Below, piece by piece: positions 26,377 through 35,323 of a DNA stretch of 54,277 bases (position 1 is the stretch's first letter; every line of letters begins with the position of its first letter). The notes under the pieces were generated by a model. That model was given only the letters and a program-made list of their open reading frames with translations, had not been told where the DNA came from and did not search any database. Made by a program: the position numbers and the translations under genes. The stretch is from Rhizobium sp. CCGE 510 (lineage in GTDB: Bacteria > Pseudomonadota > Alphaproteobacteria > Rhizobiales > Rhizobiaceae): contig NZ_AEYF01000043.1 in assembly GCF_000292525.1 (NCBI RefSeq), positions 1 through 54,277 of the forward strand, read 5' to 3'.

Positions 26377-27237
26377 TCAAAGCCCGAAACGGCTCCACAA
26401 TGCTCTCTCTTCCGCCGCTTCGACAAGCCCCGTGGCAAATCCGGACGCCGCCCCTTCAAGCGACACCGGCGACACGCCGGGAAGACGGCGGCCGAGCAGG
26501 CCGCGGCCGGCGGTGACAAGCTCCAGCTTGGTCTTCTGGCCGTAGCGCCGCTTCAATTCCTGGCGCATGTCGCCGAGACCATCGATAAGGCCGAGTTCGA
26601 GGCCGCGGGTGCCGCTCCAAAACAGGCCTGAGAACACCGCGGCATCATCGCGCAGCTTGCCGGCACGGCGTTCGCGCACCATTGCTATGAAGACCTGGTG
26701 GATTTCGAGCTGCAGGCTCTTCAGGTATTCGATGTCCTTCTCCTTTTCCGGCTGGAAAGGATCGAGGATCACCTTGTTTTCGCCGGCGGTGTAGACGCGG
26801 CGTTCGACGCCGATCTTCTTTAAGAGTTCGGGAAAGCCGAAACCGCCGGAGACGACACCGATCGAGCCGACGATCGAGGTGGCGTCGGCAATGATCTCGT
26901 CGCCGGCCAGGGCGATCATGTAACCACCGGACGCGGCGACGTCCTCGACGAAGACCAGAACCTTCTTCTGCTTCTCGCGGGCGAGTTCCCGAATACGGGT
27001 GAAGATCAGGCGGGACTGGACGGGCGAACCGCCCGGCGAATTGATCGAGATGGCAACCGCCGGCGCGTCCTTCATGGCGAAGGCCTTTTCCAGAACCGGG
27101 GCGACATTGGCGAGATTGAGGGCCGGCCGGAACTGGCCGCCGCCGCTGACGATCGTCCCCTGCAGCCGGATGACCGGGATGGTGATGCCGTCCTTGCGGA
27201 ACCGTTTCGGCAGCAGCTTTCTCAACAATCCAGCCAT
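26377..27237 (-). CDS. S49 family serine peptidase (SppA/SohB-like)
   Basis: The 286-residue protein has the S49 core: IPVIRLQGTIVSGGG, the oxyanion region ISINSPGGSPVQS, the nucleophile segment DVAASGGYMIALAGDEI with the catalytic serine, and SIVGSIGVVSGGFGFPELLKK, whose lysine region matches the Ser-Lys dyad of short SppA proteins. It lacks an obvious N-terminal signal anchor, having instead a basic N-terminus (LLRKLLPKRFRKDG), so it may associate peripherally with the membrane. The presumed role is cleavage of signal peptide remnants or membrane proteins. The following small membrane protein gene is 18 nt away. Confidence 0.9.
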   Translation of the reverse strand: MAGLLRKLLPKRFRKDGITIPVIRLQGTIVSGGGQFRPALNLANVAPVLEKAFAMKDAPAVAISINSPGGSPVQSRLIFTRIRELAREKQKKVLVFVEDVAASGGYMIALAGDEIIADATSIVGSIGVVSGGFGFPELLKKIGVERRVYTAGENKVILDPFQPEKEKDIEYLKSLQLEIHQVFIAMVRERRAGKLRDDAAVFSGLFWSGTRGLELGLIDGLGDMRQELKRRYGQKTKLELVTAGRGLLGRRLPGVSPVSLEGAASGFATGLVEAAEERALWSRFGL

Positions 27238-27372
27238 CTCTCATCCTTCGCTTCGGGTCGCACGATCATCAATCCGCGATCGGCATCCATGTATGCGCTG
27301 GAACGACAAACGCAATGGCCGCGTTCCTGAAAACATTGGGCCTGAAAACATCAGATTAATTTTGTTGTTGCG

Positions 27373-27391
27373 AATGACTTGCATTATCATT
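27373..27391. promoter_or_regulatory. Fur/Mur-like palindrome upstream of mntH
   Basis: AATGACTTGCATTATCATT is a 19-bp imperfect palindrome (AATGA...TCATT) about 44 bp before the mntH start. In rhizobia the Fur homologue Mur represses manganese uptake genes through AT-rich palindromes of this kind. The assignment follows from sequence form and the downstream gene; no start site is known. Confidence 0.55.
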
Positions 27392-27434
27392 CTAATCCGT
27401 CATAGTGCGCACACGATAAACAGGTGGAAATGGC

Positions 27435-28775
27435 ATGGACGCCCTGAATCCGAATGCAAGAAGCGGCTGGCGGCACGAACGCGGCGAGGCGTCGCTATCG
27501 GATGTCTACCGCACCGTCGGAACCGGGCGTCATAGCTCAAAATGGCGGCGGGCGGCCGCCTTCGCCGGACCGGGCTACATGGTCGCGGTCGGTTACATGG
27601 ATCCCGGCAACTGGGCGACCTCGCTCGCCGGCGGCTCGAAGTTCGGCTATGCGCTGCTCACCGTCGCCCTTCTCTCCAACCTGATGGCGATCGTGCTGCA
27701 ATCGCTCTGCGCGCGTCTGGCGATCGCGTCGGGCCGTGACCTCGCGCAGGCCTGCCGCGACGCCTTTCCGAAATATGTCTCGATACCGCTGTGGGCCTTT
27801 GCGGAAATCGCCATCATCGCCACCGATATCGCCGAGGTGATCGGCACGGCGATCGGCCTCAACCTGCTGATGGGCATCCCGCTCGAACTCGGCGTGCTGA
27901 TCACCGCGCTCGACGTCTTCGTCATCCTCTTCCTGCAGAAGCTTGGTTTCCGCTGGGTGGAAGCCTTCATCATTGCGCTGCTTGGGGTCATCGCGATCTG
28001 CTTCGGCGTACAGATCCTGCTTGCCGACCCGCAATGGGGCGCCGTCCTCACCGGCTTCTTCCCGACGACGGAGATCGTCACCAATCCGGAGATGCTCTAT
28101 CTGGCGCTCGGCATTCTCGGCGCCACCGTCATGCCGCACAATCTCTACCTCCACTCCGGCATCGTCCAGACGCGGGCCTACGGCCATACGGTTCCCGAGA
28201 AGAAGGAGGCGCTGACCTTTGCGACGATCGACTCGACGGTGGCGCTGTGCTTCGCGCTGCTGATCAACGCTTCGATCCTGATTCTCGCGGCTGCCGCCTT
28301 CAATGCGCATGGGAAGACCGATGTCGTCGAACTCGGCGACGCCTATTCGCTGCTGTCACCGCTGCTCGGTCTCGCCATCGCGCCGACGCTGTTCGGCATT
28401 GCGCTCTTATGCTGCGGCCTCAATTCGACGGTGACGGCAACGCTGGCCGGCCAGATCGTCATGGAAGGCTTCCTGAAGATCAGGCTGCAGCCTTGGGTGC
28501 GCCGGCTGATCACCCGCGCCATCGCCATCGTGCCGGCGGCGATCGTCACCATCTGGTATGGCGACCAGGGCACGGCCGAGCTTTTGATCCTCACCCAGGT
28601 GGTGCTCAGCCTGCAGCTTTCCTTCGCCGTCTTCCCGCTGGTCATGTTCACCGCCAGCAAGGCCAAGATGGGCGAACTCGTCGCCCCGCGCTGGCTGAGC
28701 GGCATCGCCTATCTGATCGCCGTCGTCATCGCCGGCCTGAACGTCAAGCTGCTCTTCGACTTCGTTACCGGCTAA
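27435..28775 (+). CDS. mntH: Nramp family divalent metal (Mn2+) transporter
   Basis: The 446-residue protein is a proton-coupled metal importer of the inner membrane with about 11 helices. It shows the family's metal-binding motifs DPGN (56-59, in VGYMDPGNWATS) and MPHN (233-236, in GATVMPHNLYLH), as well as AEVIGTAIGLNLL. AGGTGGAAA precedes the ATG. In rhizobia MntH imports manganese needed for oxidative stress resistance and symbiosis. The Fur/Mur-like site upstream suggests repression by manganese. It is monocistronic, with a strong terminator downstream. Confidence 0.95.
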   Translation: MDALNPNARSGWRHERGEASLSDVYRTVGTGRHSSKWRRAAAFAGPGYMVAVGYMDPGNWATSLAGGSKFGYALLTVALLSNLMAIVLQSLCARLAIASGRDLAQACRDAFPKYVSIPLWAFAEIAIIATDIAEVIGTAIGLNLLMGIPLELGVLITALDVFVILFLQKLGFRWVEAFIIALLGVIAICFGVQILLADPQWGAVLTGFFPTTEIVTNPEMLYLALGILGATVMPHNLYLHSGIVQTRAYGHTVPEKKEALTFATIDSTVALCFALLINASILILAAAAFNAHGKTDVVELGDAYSLLSPLLGLAIAPTLFGIALLCCGLNSTVTATLAGQIVMEGFLKIRLQPWVRRLITRAIAIVPAAIVTIWYGDQGTAELLILTQVVLSLQLSFAVFPLVMFTASKAKMGELVAPRWLSGIAYLIAVVIAGLNVKLLFDFVTG

Positions 28776-28824
28776 TGAAAGCACGTCGCCCGGATGTGAA
28801 CGGCGGCCCGGGATATCGAAACTG

Positions 28825-28862
28825 AAGCGCGGCGCATCGACCTTGGTTGATGCGCCGCGCTT
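28825..28862 (+). terminator. Terminator of mntH
   Basis: Arms AAGCGCGGCGCATCGACC and GGTTGATGCGCCGCGCTT pair with one mismatch around TT, followed by TGATTTG. It lies about 50 bp past the mntH stop. Confidence 0.85.
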
Positions 28863-28927
28863 TGATTTGTCTACCATTCGTCGATCGATTTGGATCCATC
28901 AGGTCTCTGACTGCGGTTTTCCGATGC

Positions 28928-29194
28928 TCACCAGAGTTCCGATTTGGCCAGAAGATAGGCATCGCCGCTGTCGTCTCGGGCGGCCATGCCGGATTTCAAC
29001 ATGTCAAGCAGATCGGCGCTGAAGGCTTGCTCGCCGATCTCCGTCGTCAGTTGCAGGATCTCCTGTTGGACCCGATCTCGGTAAAGCGCCACCTGCGCGG
29101 CGTCATGCGGGATCCACTGATACCCCTTATCATTATAGGCGGCGACGCTGCCCAGAAGATCGAGCAGGTGCTTCCGCGGGTCGGATAGTGTCAC
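28928..29194 (-). CDS. Small hypothetical protein
   Basis: This 88-residue soluble protein (start TLSDPRKHLLDLLGSVAAYN) contains alternating charged and hydrophobic residues that look helical, with ILQLTTEIGEQAFSADLLDM in the centre. I do not recognise a named family. The GTG start is supported by GAGGG 7 nt upstream. It sits convergent to mntH and upstream of nothing on its own strand, so the context says little about its job. Confidence 0.65.
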   Translation of the reverse strand: MTLSDPRKHLLDLLGSVAAYNDKGYQWIPHDAAQVALYRDRVQQEILQLTTEIGEQAFSADLLDMLKSGMAARDDSGDAYLLAKSELW

Positions 29195-29237
29195 AGATGA
29201 TCCCTCGCCAATGAATCAGCGTTGATGCAACGCGCCT

Positions 29238-30014
29238 TCAAAGCCTGGCATGGGCCGCCCGGCCATTGTTGAAATCGTCGACGAGAGGGGAGAACTTGTG
29301 GCTTCCCTCCTGGTGCATGATCAGCGGCGCGCGCAGCGACAGCCGCGCCCGCGATCCCTTGATACCAGTCATCAGGATACGGACGGCGTTTTCGCCCTGG
29401 CGCGGATGAATGGCAGTGATTTCGATGCCGCCAAAACGCCGCCCGCAGGCGATAACGATCTCGGCGATCGATTCGGGCCTTGCGATCAGCGATAATTGCC
29501 CACCCGGGATCATGATGGCGCCGGCCGTGCGGAGCCAGCTTTCGAACAGGCCGTCGGTCATCGCATGGGCTTCGGCCTTCAGCGCATCCGGCGCGCGCCG
29601 GTCGCCGGCGTGGTTGAAGGGCGGGTTCATGATGACGTGGTGGAAACTCTCGTCGATGAGACCGGCATCGTTGCGCGCCTTGGCAGTCAGCGTCACATCG
29701 GCTTCAACGACGCTGACGCGGATGGCAAGACGGGCATTGCCCGGCAACAGGATGCTTCGCCGGGCATAATCGGCCATCTCGGCTGAACGCTCGAAGAGCA
29801 CCACCTCCGCATCGGCAAGGCGCGAAGCGACGGCAAGGCCGGCCGCACCGGCGCCGGCGCCGAGATCGGCGACCCTGACCGACCGATCGTCGGCGACGAG
29901 GGCGGCAAGCAGCATCGCATCCATGCCGGAGCGATGGCCCCTGCCCTTCGGCTGTACCACGTGGAAGGCGCCGCGATGAAAGGCATCGATGGTTTCGGCA
30001 GGCTCCCCGGTCAT
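29238..30014 (-). CDS. TrmN6-like tRNA/N6-adenine methyltransferase
   Basis: The 258-residue protein has a Rossmann methyltransferase fold: VADLGAGAGAAGLAVASRL for SAM binding and the catalytic MNPPFNHAGDRR, whose NPPF motif marks methylation of an exocyclic amino group. The order and spacing match E. coli TrmN6/YfiC, which methylates A37 of tRNA-Val1; substrate identity here is inferred. The ATG at 30014 has AGGA about 10 nt upstream; a GTG at 30023 overlapping the DUF2007 stop is the alternative. It is probably cotranscribed with the preceding DUF2007 gene. Confidence 0.85.
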   Translation of the reverse strand: MTGEPAETIDAFHRGAFHVVQPKGRGHRSGMDAMLLAALVADDRSVRVADLGAGAGAAGLAVASRLADAEVVLFERSAEMADYARRSILLPGNARLAIRVSVVEADVTLTAKARNDAGLIDESFHHVIMNPPFNHAGDRRAPDALKAEAHAMTDGLFESWLRTAGAIMIPGGQLSLIARPESIAEIVIACGRRFGGIEITAIHPRQGENAVRILMTGIKGSRARLSLRAPLIMHQEGSHKFSPLVDDFNNGRAAHARL

Positions 30015-30019
30015 CCCCC

Positions 30020-30247
30020 TCACTTCCTGTCGCGCAATTCGCCGCCGAGGCCGGCGTCGGTCAGAATGCGGCGCGCCTGATCGGCCATCTCCTCATCCAC
30101 CAGCAGGCGGCGCGGCAGCATGCCGAGCGAACCTTCCAGCACGCTCATGCCTTGGTCGGCGATGAAGCAGTGAATTCCGGCATCCTTCATCAAACTCTCG
30201 GCAAAGGAGAGCAGAACGGGGTCGTTGGCACGGATAAGTTCATGCAT
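30020..30247 (-). CDS. DUF2007 domain protein
   Basis: The 75-residue protein (MHELIRANDPVLLSFAESLM) matches the small alpha/beta DUF2007 fold, with CFIADQGMSVLEGSLGMLP and the C-terminal VDEEMADQARRILTDAG. Relatives are called putative signal-transducing proteins, with no proven role. The start at 30247 gives the usual family length. It is divergent from the polyprenyl synthase gene, with about 108 bp between the starts, and precedes the methyltransferase gene by a few bases. Confidence 0.82.
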   Translation of the reverse strand: MHELIRANDPVLLSFAESLMKDAGIHCFIADQGMSVLEGSLGMLPRRLLVDEEMADQARRILTDAGLGGELRDRK

Positions 30248-30355
30248 TTGCCGTCGTTTTCCTTCCAATTTCGCCTTGCGCGACAATTCACCCCTTGCCG
30301 CGTCCATCGCCCCTTTCTATTGTCAGATGCAAAGAATGAACAGGAGTCCGGGTCG

Positions 30356-31372
30356 TTGGGCGTGGTCATACCGCTTGAAGAAAGCAAAAACAAACTGGCA
30401 TCCATCAAGCCATTGGTCGATCTCACCAGGGCGGACATGGAGCGGGTGAACCAGCTCATTCTGTCCAAGGCCGGCTCCGATGTGCAGATGATCCCCGAAG
30501 TGGCGAACCATCTGATCTCGTCCGGCGGCAAGCGATTGCGGCCGATGCTGACGCTGGCGTCCGCCTCGCTGTTCGACTACAGGGGCGAAAACCACGTCAA
30601 ACTCGCCACGTCGGTCGAATTCATGCACACGGCGACGCTGCTGCATGACGACGTCGTCGACGAAAGCGATCTGCGCCGCGGCAAATCGACAGCGCGGATG
30701 ATCTGGGGCAACCAGGCAAGCGTGCTGGTCGGCGACTTCCTGCTCGGCCAGGCCTTCCGGATGATGGTCGATGTCGGCTCGCTCGATGCGCTCGACGTCT
30801 TGTCTTCCGCTGCCTGCGTGATCGCCGAAGGCGAAGTGCTGCAGCTTTCCGTCGCCAAGAACATGGAGACGACGGAGGACGATTATCTCTCCGTCATCCG
30901 CGCCAAGACGGCTGCCCTCTTTGCCGCTGCTGCCGAAGTCGGGCCGATCGTCGCCGAGGCCGGTCGCTCCGGCCGCAATGCATTGAAATCCTATGGGATG
31001 AATCTGGGGCTTGCCTTCCAGCTCGTCGACGACGCGCTCGACTATGGCGGCAAGGCGGCCGATCTCGGCAAGAATGTCGGCGACGATTTCCGCGAGGGCA
31101 AGATCACCCTGCCGGTCATCCTCGCCTATCGCCGCGGCACCGAAGACGAGCGCGCCTTCTGGCGCGATGCGATCGAAGCCGGCAACAGCACCGACGCCAA
31201 CCTCGAAAAAGCGCTCGGGCTGCTCACCAAATACGGCACGCTTACCGACACGATCGGCCGCGCGATCCATTACGGCACCATCGCAAGGGACGCACTTGCG
31301 CCGCTGCCCGATACCGTGTGGAAAGCCGCCCTGATGGAAGTGATCGACTTCTGTATCGAGCGTGTCAACTGA
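30356..31372 (+). CDS. Long-chain polyprenyl diphosphate synthase
   Basis: The 338-residue product makes the polyprenyl tail of ubiquinone by successive addition of isopentenyl diphosphate. It has GGKRLRPMLTLA (about 58-69), the first Asp-rich motif LLHDDVVDESD (about 96-106) and the second, FQLVDDALDYGGK. Rhizobial quinones carry ten prenyl units, so it may be a decaprenyl synthase, but chain length cannot be read with certainty. The start is a TTG at 30356 with AGGAG 9 nt upstream, giving LGVVIPLEESKNKLAS; the frame upstream of it looks unrelated. UbiA at 4334-5293 would use its product. Confidence 0.92.
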   Translation: MGVVIPLEESKNKLASIKPLVDLTRADMERVNQLILSKAGSDVQMIPEVANHLISSGGKRLRPMLTLASASLFDYRGENHVKLATSVEFMHTATLLHDDVVDESDLRRGKSTARMIWGNQASVLVGDFLLGQAFRMMVDVGSLDALDVLSSAACVIAEGEVLQLSVAKNMETTEDDYLSVIRAKTAALFAAAAEVGPIVAEAGRSGRNALKSYGMNLGLAFQLVDDALDYGGKAADLGKNVGDDFREGKITLPVILAYRRGTEDERAFWRDAIEAGNSTDANLEKALGLLTKYGTLTDTIGRAIHYGTIARDALAPLPDTVWKAALMEVIDFCIERVN

Positions 31373-31504
31373 TCACACATGCTCGATTGCGGGCTGATTT
31401 TCTTGCAGCGCCGCTTCAAAAAAGCCATCCTGTTATGAATCAGTGAGCGCAACTGGTTTGCGACCGGCACCATCGTCGGGACGCTGTCGAAGAAAGGTTT
31501 CCTA

Positions 31505-33337
31505 ATGCGGCAGAGAATTGCCATCCGTCTTCTTACGAGCGCAGCGCTTGCCGTTGTCCTTTCGCTGGGCGGTGTCGGCGGCGTCAACGCCGAGGATGCG
31601 GCCAAGGCGAGTGAAGCCGCAACAACCGACAGCTTCGATGCCGATAGCGTTACCACTTTCTCCGGCGCCTTCCTCGCGGCGCGCACGGCCGATGTCGACC
31701 ATGACTATGAAACGGCGATCGAACTCTACAAAAAGGCGTTGCAGATCGAGCCCGGCAATCCCGAGATCCGCCAGCGGTTGATGATCTCGCTGCTGCTCAA
31801 TGGCGACATCAAGGACGGCGTCAAATATGCCAACGACCTGAAGGGCGATCCGTCCGTCGAGCGCATTACCACGATCGTGCGCGGTATGGATGCCGTGCGC
31901 CGTGATGACTACAAGACCGCCGAGACCATCCTCAAATACAACGGGCCGAACGATCTCGACCGGATGATGAATGACCTGCTGCTCGCTTGGGCCCGCGTCG
32001 GCGCCGGCCGCGGCAAGGAAGCGCTCGCCATGGTCGAGAAAATGAAGGGGCCGGACTGGGTCCGCATCTTCCAGAATTATAATGCAGGCGCGATCGCCAT
32101 CGCCACCGGCGACGTGAAATCCGCCCGAAAGCATCTGAACGATGCCGTGCTCGACAAGGAGGGAGGTGCGACGGCGCCCGACACCTTCATGCGCGCAGTG
32201 ACGGCGCTTGCCCGTCTTGAAGCAACACAAGGCAATAAGCAGAAGGCGCTCGACGCCGTCTCGGTCGGCGACAATCTGCTGCCGAACTATGCGCCGCTGA
32301 ACGCGCTGCGCGATAGTATCGAAAAGGATGAGAAGCAGGAACAGCAGGTCAAGACGGCCGAAGAGGGTGCAGCCGGCGTGCTGTTTTCGGTGGGCGGCGC
32401 GCTGAACCGCGACGGCGCCGAGGACATCGTCTCGCTTTACCTGCAGACGGCCAATGCGCTCGATCCGAACAGCGCCGATACGCTGGTGCTGCTCGGCGGC
32501 ATCGCCGAGAAGCAGAACCAGATGGACCGCGCCATCGCGCTCTACAAGAAGGTGCCGGAGAATTCGCCGATGCGGCGCATCTCCGAGCTGCAACTCGGCC
32601 TTGCCCTTGCCCAGGGCGGCAAGGTGGACGAGGCGCGCAAGCACCTGCAGGCGCTGATCACCTCCGACCCGAAGGATATCCGCAGCTACCTCGCCTATGG
32701 CAGCGTGCTCTCCGACGCCAAGGATTACGAGGCGATGGCTGCCAATTACGACAAGGCCGTCGACGCGATTGGCCCCCTTCCCAGCCGCTCCAACTGGAGC
32801 GTCTTCTTCCAGCGCGGCATCGCCTATGAGCGGCTGAAAAGGTGGGACCAGGCGGAGCCGAACTTCCGCAAGGCGCTTGAACTCAATCCCGATCAGCCGC
32901 AGGTGCTGAACTATCTCGGCTACTCCTGGATCGACATGAACCGGAACCTCGACGAAGGTCTCGGCATGATCAAGAAGGCCGTCGATCTTCGTCCTGACGA
33001 TGGCTACATCATCGATTCGCTCGGCTGGGCCTATTTCCGCCTCAACCGCTTCGACGACGCCGTCGACGAACTGGAACGGGCGGCCCAGATCAAGGCTGGC
33101 GACGCGACGATCAACGACCATCTCGGCGATGCCTATTGGCGCGTCGGCCGCAAGCTCGAAGCGGTCTATCAGTGGAACCGGGCGCTCGCCTCCGAGCCCG
33201 AGGCCGCCGAGATCCCGAAGATCAAGGACAAGGTCGCCAACGGCCTGCCGGCCGCCAACGACGACGCCAAAGCGGCCGACAAGAAGCAGCCGGATCCGGC
33301 ACCGGTCACCCCGCCGCCGGTCGACAAGAAATCCTAA
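31505..33337 (+). CDS. Secreted TPR-repeat protein
   Basis: A signal peptide (IRLLTSAALAVVLSLGGVGG, ending near VNAED) is followed by a protein of TPR helices, clearest at YETAIELYKKALQIEPGNPE near the N-terminus and WDQAEPNFRKALELNPDQPQ, DEGLGMIKKAVDLRPDDG and FDDAVDELERAAQIKAGD near the C-terminus. The last 25 residues are Lys/Asp/Pro-rich (KKQPDPAPVTPPPVDKK). At 610 residues it resembles periplasmic TPR scaffolds encoded just before ispE in rhizobia; the partner is unknown. AAAGG precedes the ATG and ispE follows after 10 nt, so they are likely cotranscribed. Confidence 0.9.
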   Translation: MRQRIAIRLLTSAALAVVLSLGGVGGVNAEDAAKASEAATTDSFDADSVTTFSGAFLAARTADVDHDYETAIELYKKALQIEPGNPEIRQRLMISLLLNGDIKDGVKYANDLKGDPSVERITTIVRGMDAVRRDDYKTAETILKYNGPNDLDRMMNDLLLAWARVGAGRGKEALAMVEKMKGPDWVRIFQNYNAGAIAIATGDVKSARKHLNDAVLDKEGGATAPDTFMRAVTALARLEATQGNKQKALDAVSVGDNLLPNYAPLNALRDSIEKDEKQEQQVKTAEEGAAGVLFSVGGALNRDGAEDIVSLYLQTANALDPNSADTLVLLGGIAEKQNQMDRAIALYKKVPENSPMRRISELQLGLALAQGGKVDEARKHLQALITSDPKDIRSYLAYGSVLSDAKDYEAMAANYDKAVDAIGPLPSRSNWSVFFQRGIAYERLKRWDQAEPNFRKALELNPDQPQVLNYLGYSWIDMNRNLDEGLGMIKKAVDLRPDDGYIIDSLGWAYFRLNRFDDAVDELERAAQIKAGDATINDHLGDAYWRVGRKLEAVYQWNRALASEPEAAEIPKIKDKVANGLPAANDDAKAADKKQPDPAPVTPPPVDKKS

Positions 33338-33347
33338 CGGGCGAAGC

Positions 33348-34244
33348 ATGCCTGACGAGGGCTTATCAGGCGCTTTCAGCGTCACCGAAGTAGCTCGCGC
33401 GAAGATCAACTTCGCCCTGCATGTGACGGGCCAACGGGCAGATGGTTATCATCTGCTCGATATGCTGGTTACTTTCGCAGATTGCGGCGACCGGCTGAGC
33501 TTCATACGAGCGCCGGCCGACGCCTTCTTCCTGTCGGGCCGGTTCGGCGAGACGCTTGCCGGCGACGGCGACACCAATCTGGTGCTACGAGCCCGTGACC
33601 TGTTGCGCGCGGCAGTCGGCCCTCTCGCCTTTCCCGTTCACATCCACTTGGAAAAGAACCTGCCGATCGCCTCCGGCATTGGCGGTGGCTCGGCCGATGC
33701 GGCCGCGACGCTGCGTGGGCTGATGCGGCTCTGGGACACGGCCTTGCCCGTGGAGACCCTCGCGGCCCTGGCGCTGCAGCTCGGCGCCGACGTACCGATG
33801 TGCCTTGAGAGCCGGCCACTGATTGCCCGCGGCATCGGTGAACAGATTGAAGCCGTGCCGAATCTGCCCGCCTTTGCCATGCTGCTCGCCAACCCGCTGA
33901 AGGGTGTCTCGACGCCAGAGGTTTTCCGCCGGCTGACGACTAAGAACAATCCGGCTCTGAACCTGGCTGCGGATCTTGGGGGGCGTGCCGACTGGCTTGC
34001 GGCGATCGGTGCTGCCCGTAACGATCTGGAGCCGCCGGCGCGCGATCTCGTGCCCGAGATCGCGGCGATCTCGTCGATGCTGCAGGCGCGCGGCGCGCTT
34101 TTGGCTCGCATGTCCGGTTCCGGCGCCACCTGTTTCGGGATCTTTTCAACCATGGCGGCCGCGCAAGATGCAGCGGCAGCTCTTCACGCCGAGCGGCCCG
34201 ACTGGTATTTCCAGGTAACGGAAACGATTTCGGGAGGCATGTGA
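33348..34244 (+). CDS. ispE: 4-diphosphocytidyl-2-C-methyl-D-erythritol kinase
   Basis: IspE phosphorylates CDP-methylerythritol in the MEP pathway to isopentenyl diphosphate. The 298-residue GHMP kinase has the substrate-lysine segment ARAKINFALHVTGQRADGYH (about 17-36), the ATP loop PIASGIGGGSADAAATL (about 106-122) with the catalytic Asp, and the third motif ARMSGSGATCFGIF. The ATG at 33348 follows the TPR gene by 10 nt; the longer frame upstream is an overlap with that gene. Its stop overlaps the moaB start by one base (TGATG). Confidence 0.95.
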   Translation: MPDEGLSGAFSVTEVARAKINFALHVTGQRADGYHLLDMLVTFADCGDRLSFIRAPADAFFLSGRFGETLAGDGDTNLVLRARDLLRAAVGPLAFPVHIHLEKNLPIASGIGGGSADAAATLRGLMRLWDTALPVETLAALALQLGADVPMCLESRPLIARGIGEQIEAVPNLPAFAMLLANPLKGVSTPEVFRRLTTKNNPALNLAADLGGRADWLAAIGAARNDLEPPARDLVPEIAAISSMLQARGALLARMSGSGATCFGIFSTMAAAQDAAAALHAERPDWYFQVTETISGGM

Positions 34245-34804
34245 TGGCGGGTCTGAACGAAAAGCGGCCTTTCATCGCCGTCGGCATTGCGATTCTCACA
34301 GTTTCGGATACGCGCACGCCGGAGACGGACAAGTCAGGCGACACGCTGGCGGAGCGAATCACCGAGGCGGGCCACAGGCTGGTCGACCGGGCGATCGTGC
34401 CTGACGATCGGGAGAAAATCGCAGCCCGGGTGAAGGCCTGGACCGAACGCGACGAGATCGACGTCGTCATCACCACCGGCGGCACCGGCTTTACCGGCCG
34501 CGATGTGACGCCTGAGGCGCTGGAACCCTTGTTCGAAAAGCGCATGGACGGCTTTTCCGCCATCTTCCATCGCATCTCCTATGAGAAGATCGGCACGGCA
34601 ACGATCCAGTCGCGCGCCACGGCAGGCGTTGCTAACGCCACCTTCATCTTCGCGCTGCCGGGTTCGCCCGGCGCCTGCCGGGATGCCTGGGACGGCATTT
34701 TGAAAGGGCAGCTCGACTACCGCAGCGCGCCGTGCAATTTCGTCGAAATCATGCCACGTCTGGACGAGCATTTGAAACGCGGCGCGGCGAAAGACATGCT
34801 CTAA
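34244..34804 (+). CDS. moaB: Molybdenum cofactor biosynthesis protein B
   Basis: The 186-residue protein has the MoaB/MogA fold that adenylates molybdopterin. It shows ILTVSDTRTPETDKSGDTLA and the signature TTGGTGFTGRDVTPEAL, followed by ALPGSPGACRDAWDGIL. The ATG at 34244 overlaps the ispE stop and has GGGAGG 6 nt upstream, so it is translationally coupled to ispE, though the two pathways are unrelated. Length and motifs fit the family. Confidence 0.93.
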   Translation: MAGLNEKRPFIAVGIAILTVSDTRTPETDKSGDTLAERITEAGHRLVDRAIVPDDREKIAARVKAWTERDEIDVVITTGGTGFTGRDVTPEALEPLFEKRMDGFSAIFHRISYEKIGTATIQSRATAGVANATFIFALPGSPGACRDAWDGILKGQLDYRSAPCNFVEIMPRLDEHLKRGAAKDML

Positions 34805-34827
34805 AGCGCGTCGCACTTTAGAATTCG

Positions 34828-35142
34828 CTATGTGGCAAGGCCCGGCAAAGCGGGCATCGTTTCCCAGCTGTCACCCGATAGAAGGATGCAGCTGATGCCA
34901 TGAACATCCGTGACGACGAGTGTCCAGGTTCCGCTTTCGGCGGCATAGACCTCGAGAACGGCGTTCTCGTTGACTAGGCCGACTGCCCTCAGCTTTTCCG
35001 CGAAGTTTCTGTCGAGGAAATTGACGACGTCGGATCGGCCTGCGCAACTGAGCATCGTCTGTGATGCTGTCGAATGCGGATGCGCGATCATCAATGTCGG
35101 CAATATGACGGCCAGCAGGCCGTAGACCATACCGTGTGCCAT
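34828..35142 (-). CDS. Small secreted hypothetical protein
   Basis: The 104-residue product has a signal peptide (MAHGMVYGLLAVILPTLMIA) and a mature part with two cysteines (MLSCAGRSDVV and GISCILLSG), which could form a disulphide in the periplasm. The segment VYAAESGTWTLVVTDVHGI looks like a small beta domain. A very strong ribosome site (AAAGGAGGTG) sets the ATG at 35142. I recognise it only as a type of rhizobial periplasmic hypothetical. Confidence 0.8.
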   Translation of the reverse strand: MAHGMVYGLLAVILPTLMIAHPHSTASQTMLSCAGRSDVVNFLDRNFAEKLRAVGLVNENAVLEVYAAESGTWTLVVTDVHGISCILLSGDSWETMPALPGLAT

Positions 35143-35323
35143 GACGCACCTCCTTTCGCCGGGACCCCGGCAGAAGAGGAGATTTTCGCTGACCTGTTCT
35201 GCCGTCCACCGGCATTCCATGGCCATCCGTTGCGAAGCGAGGCGCTTCGGCGGCGCCATGGACGAATTATAGCGCAAAATCCCATTGGGCGCCATCCTTG
35301 CGCGATGGTGGGGACCGCGAATA

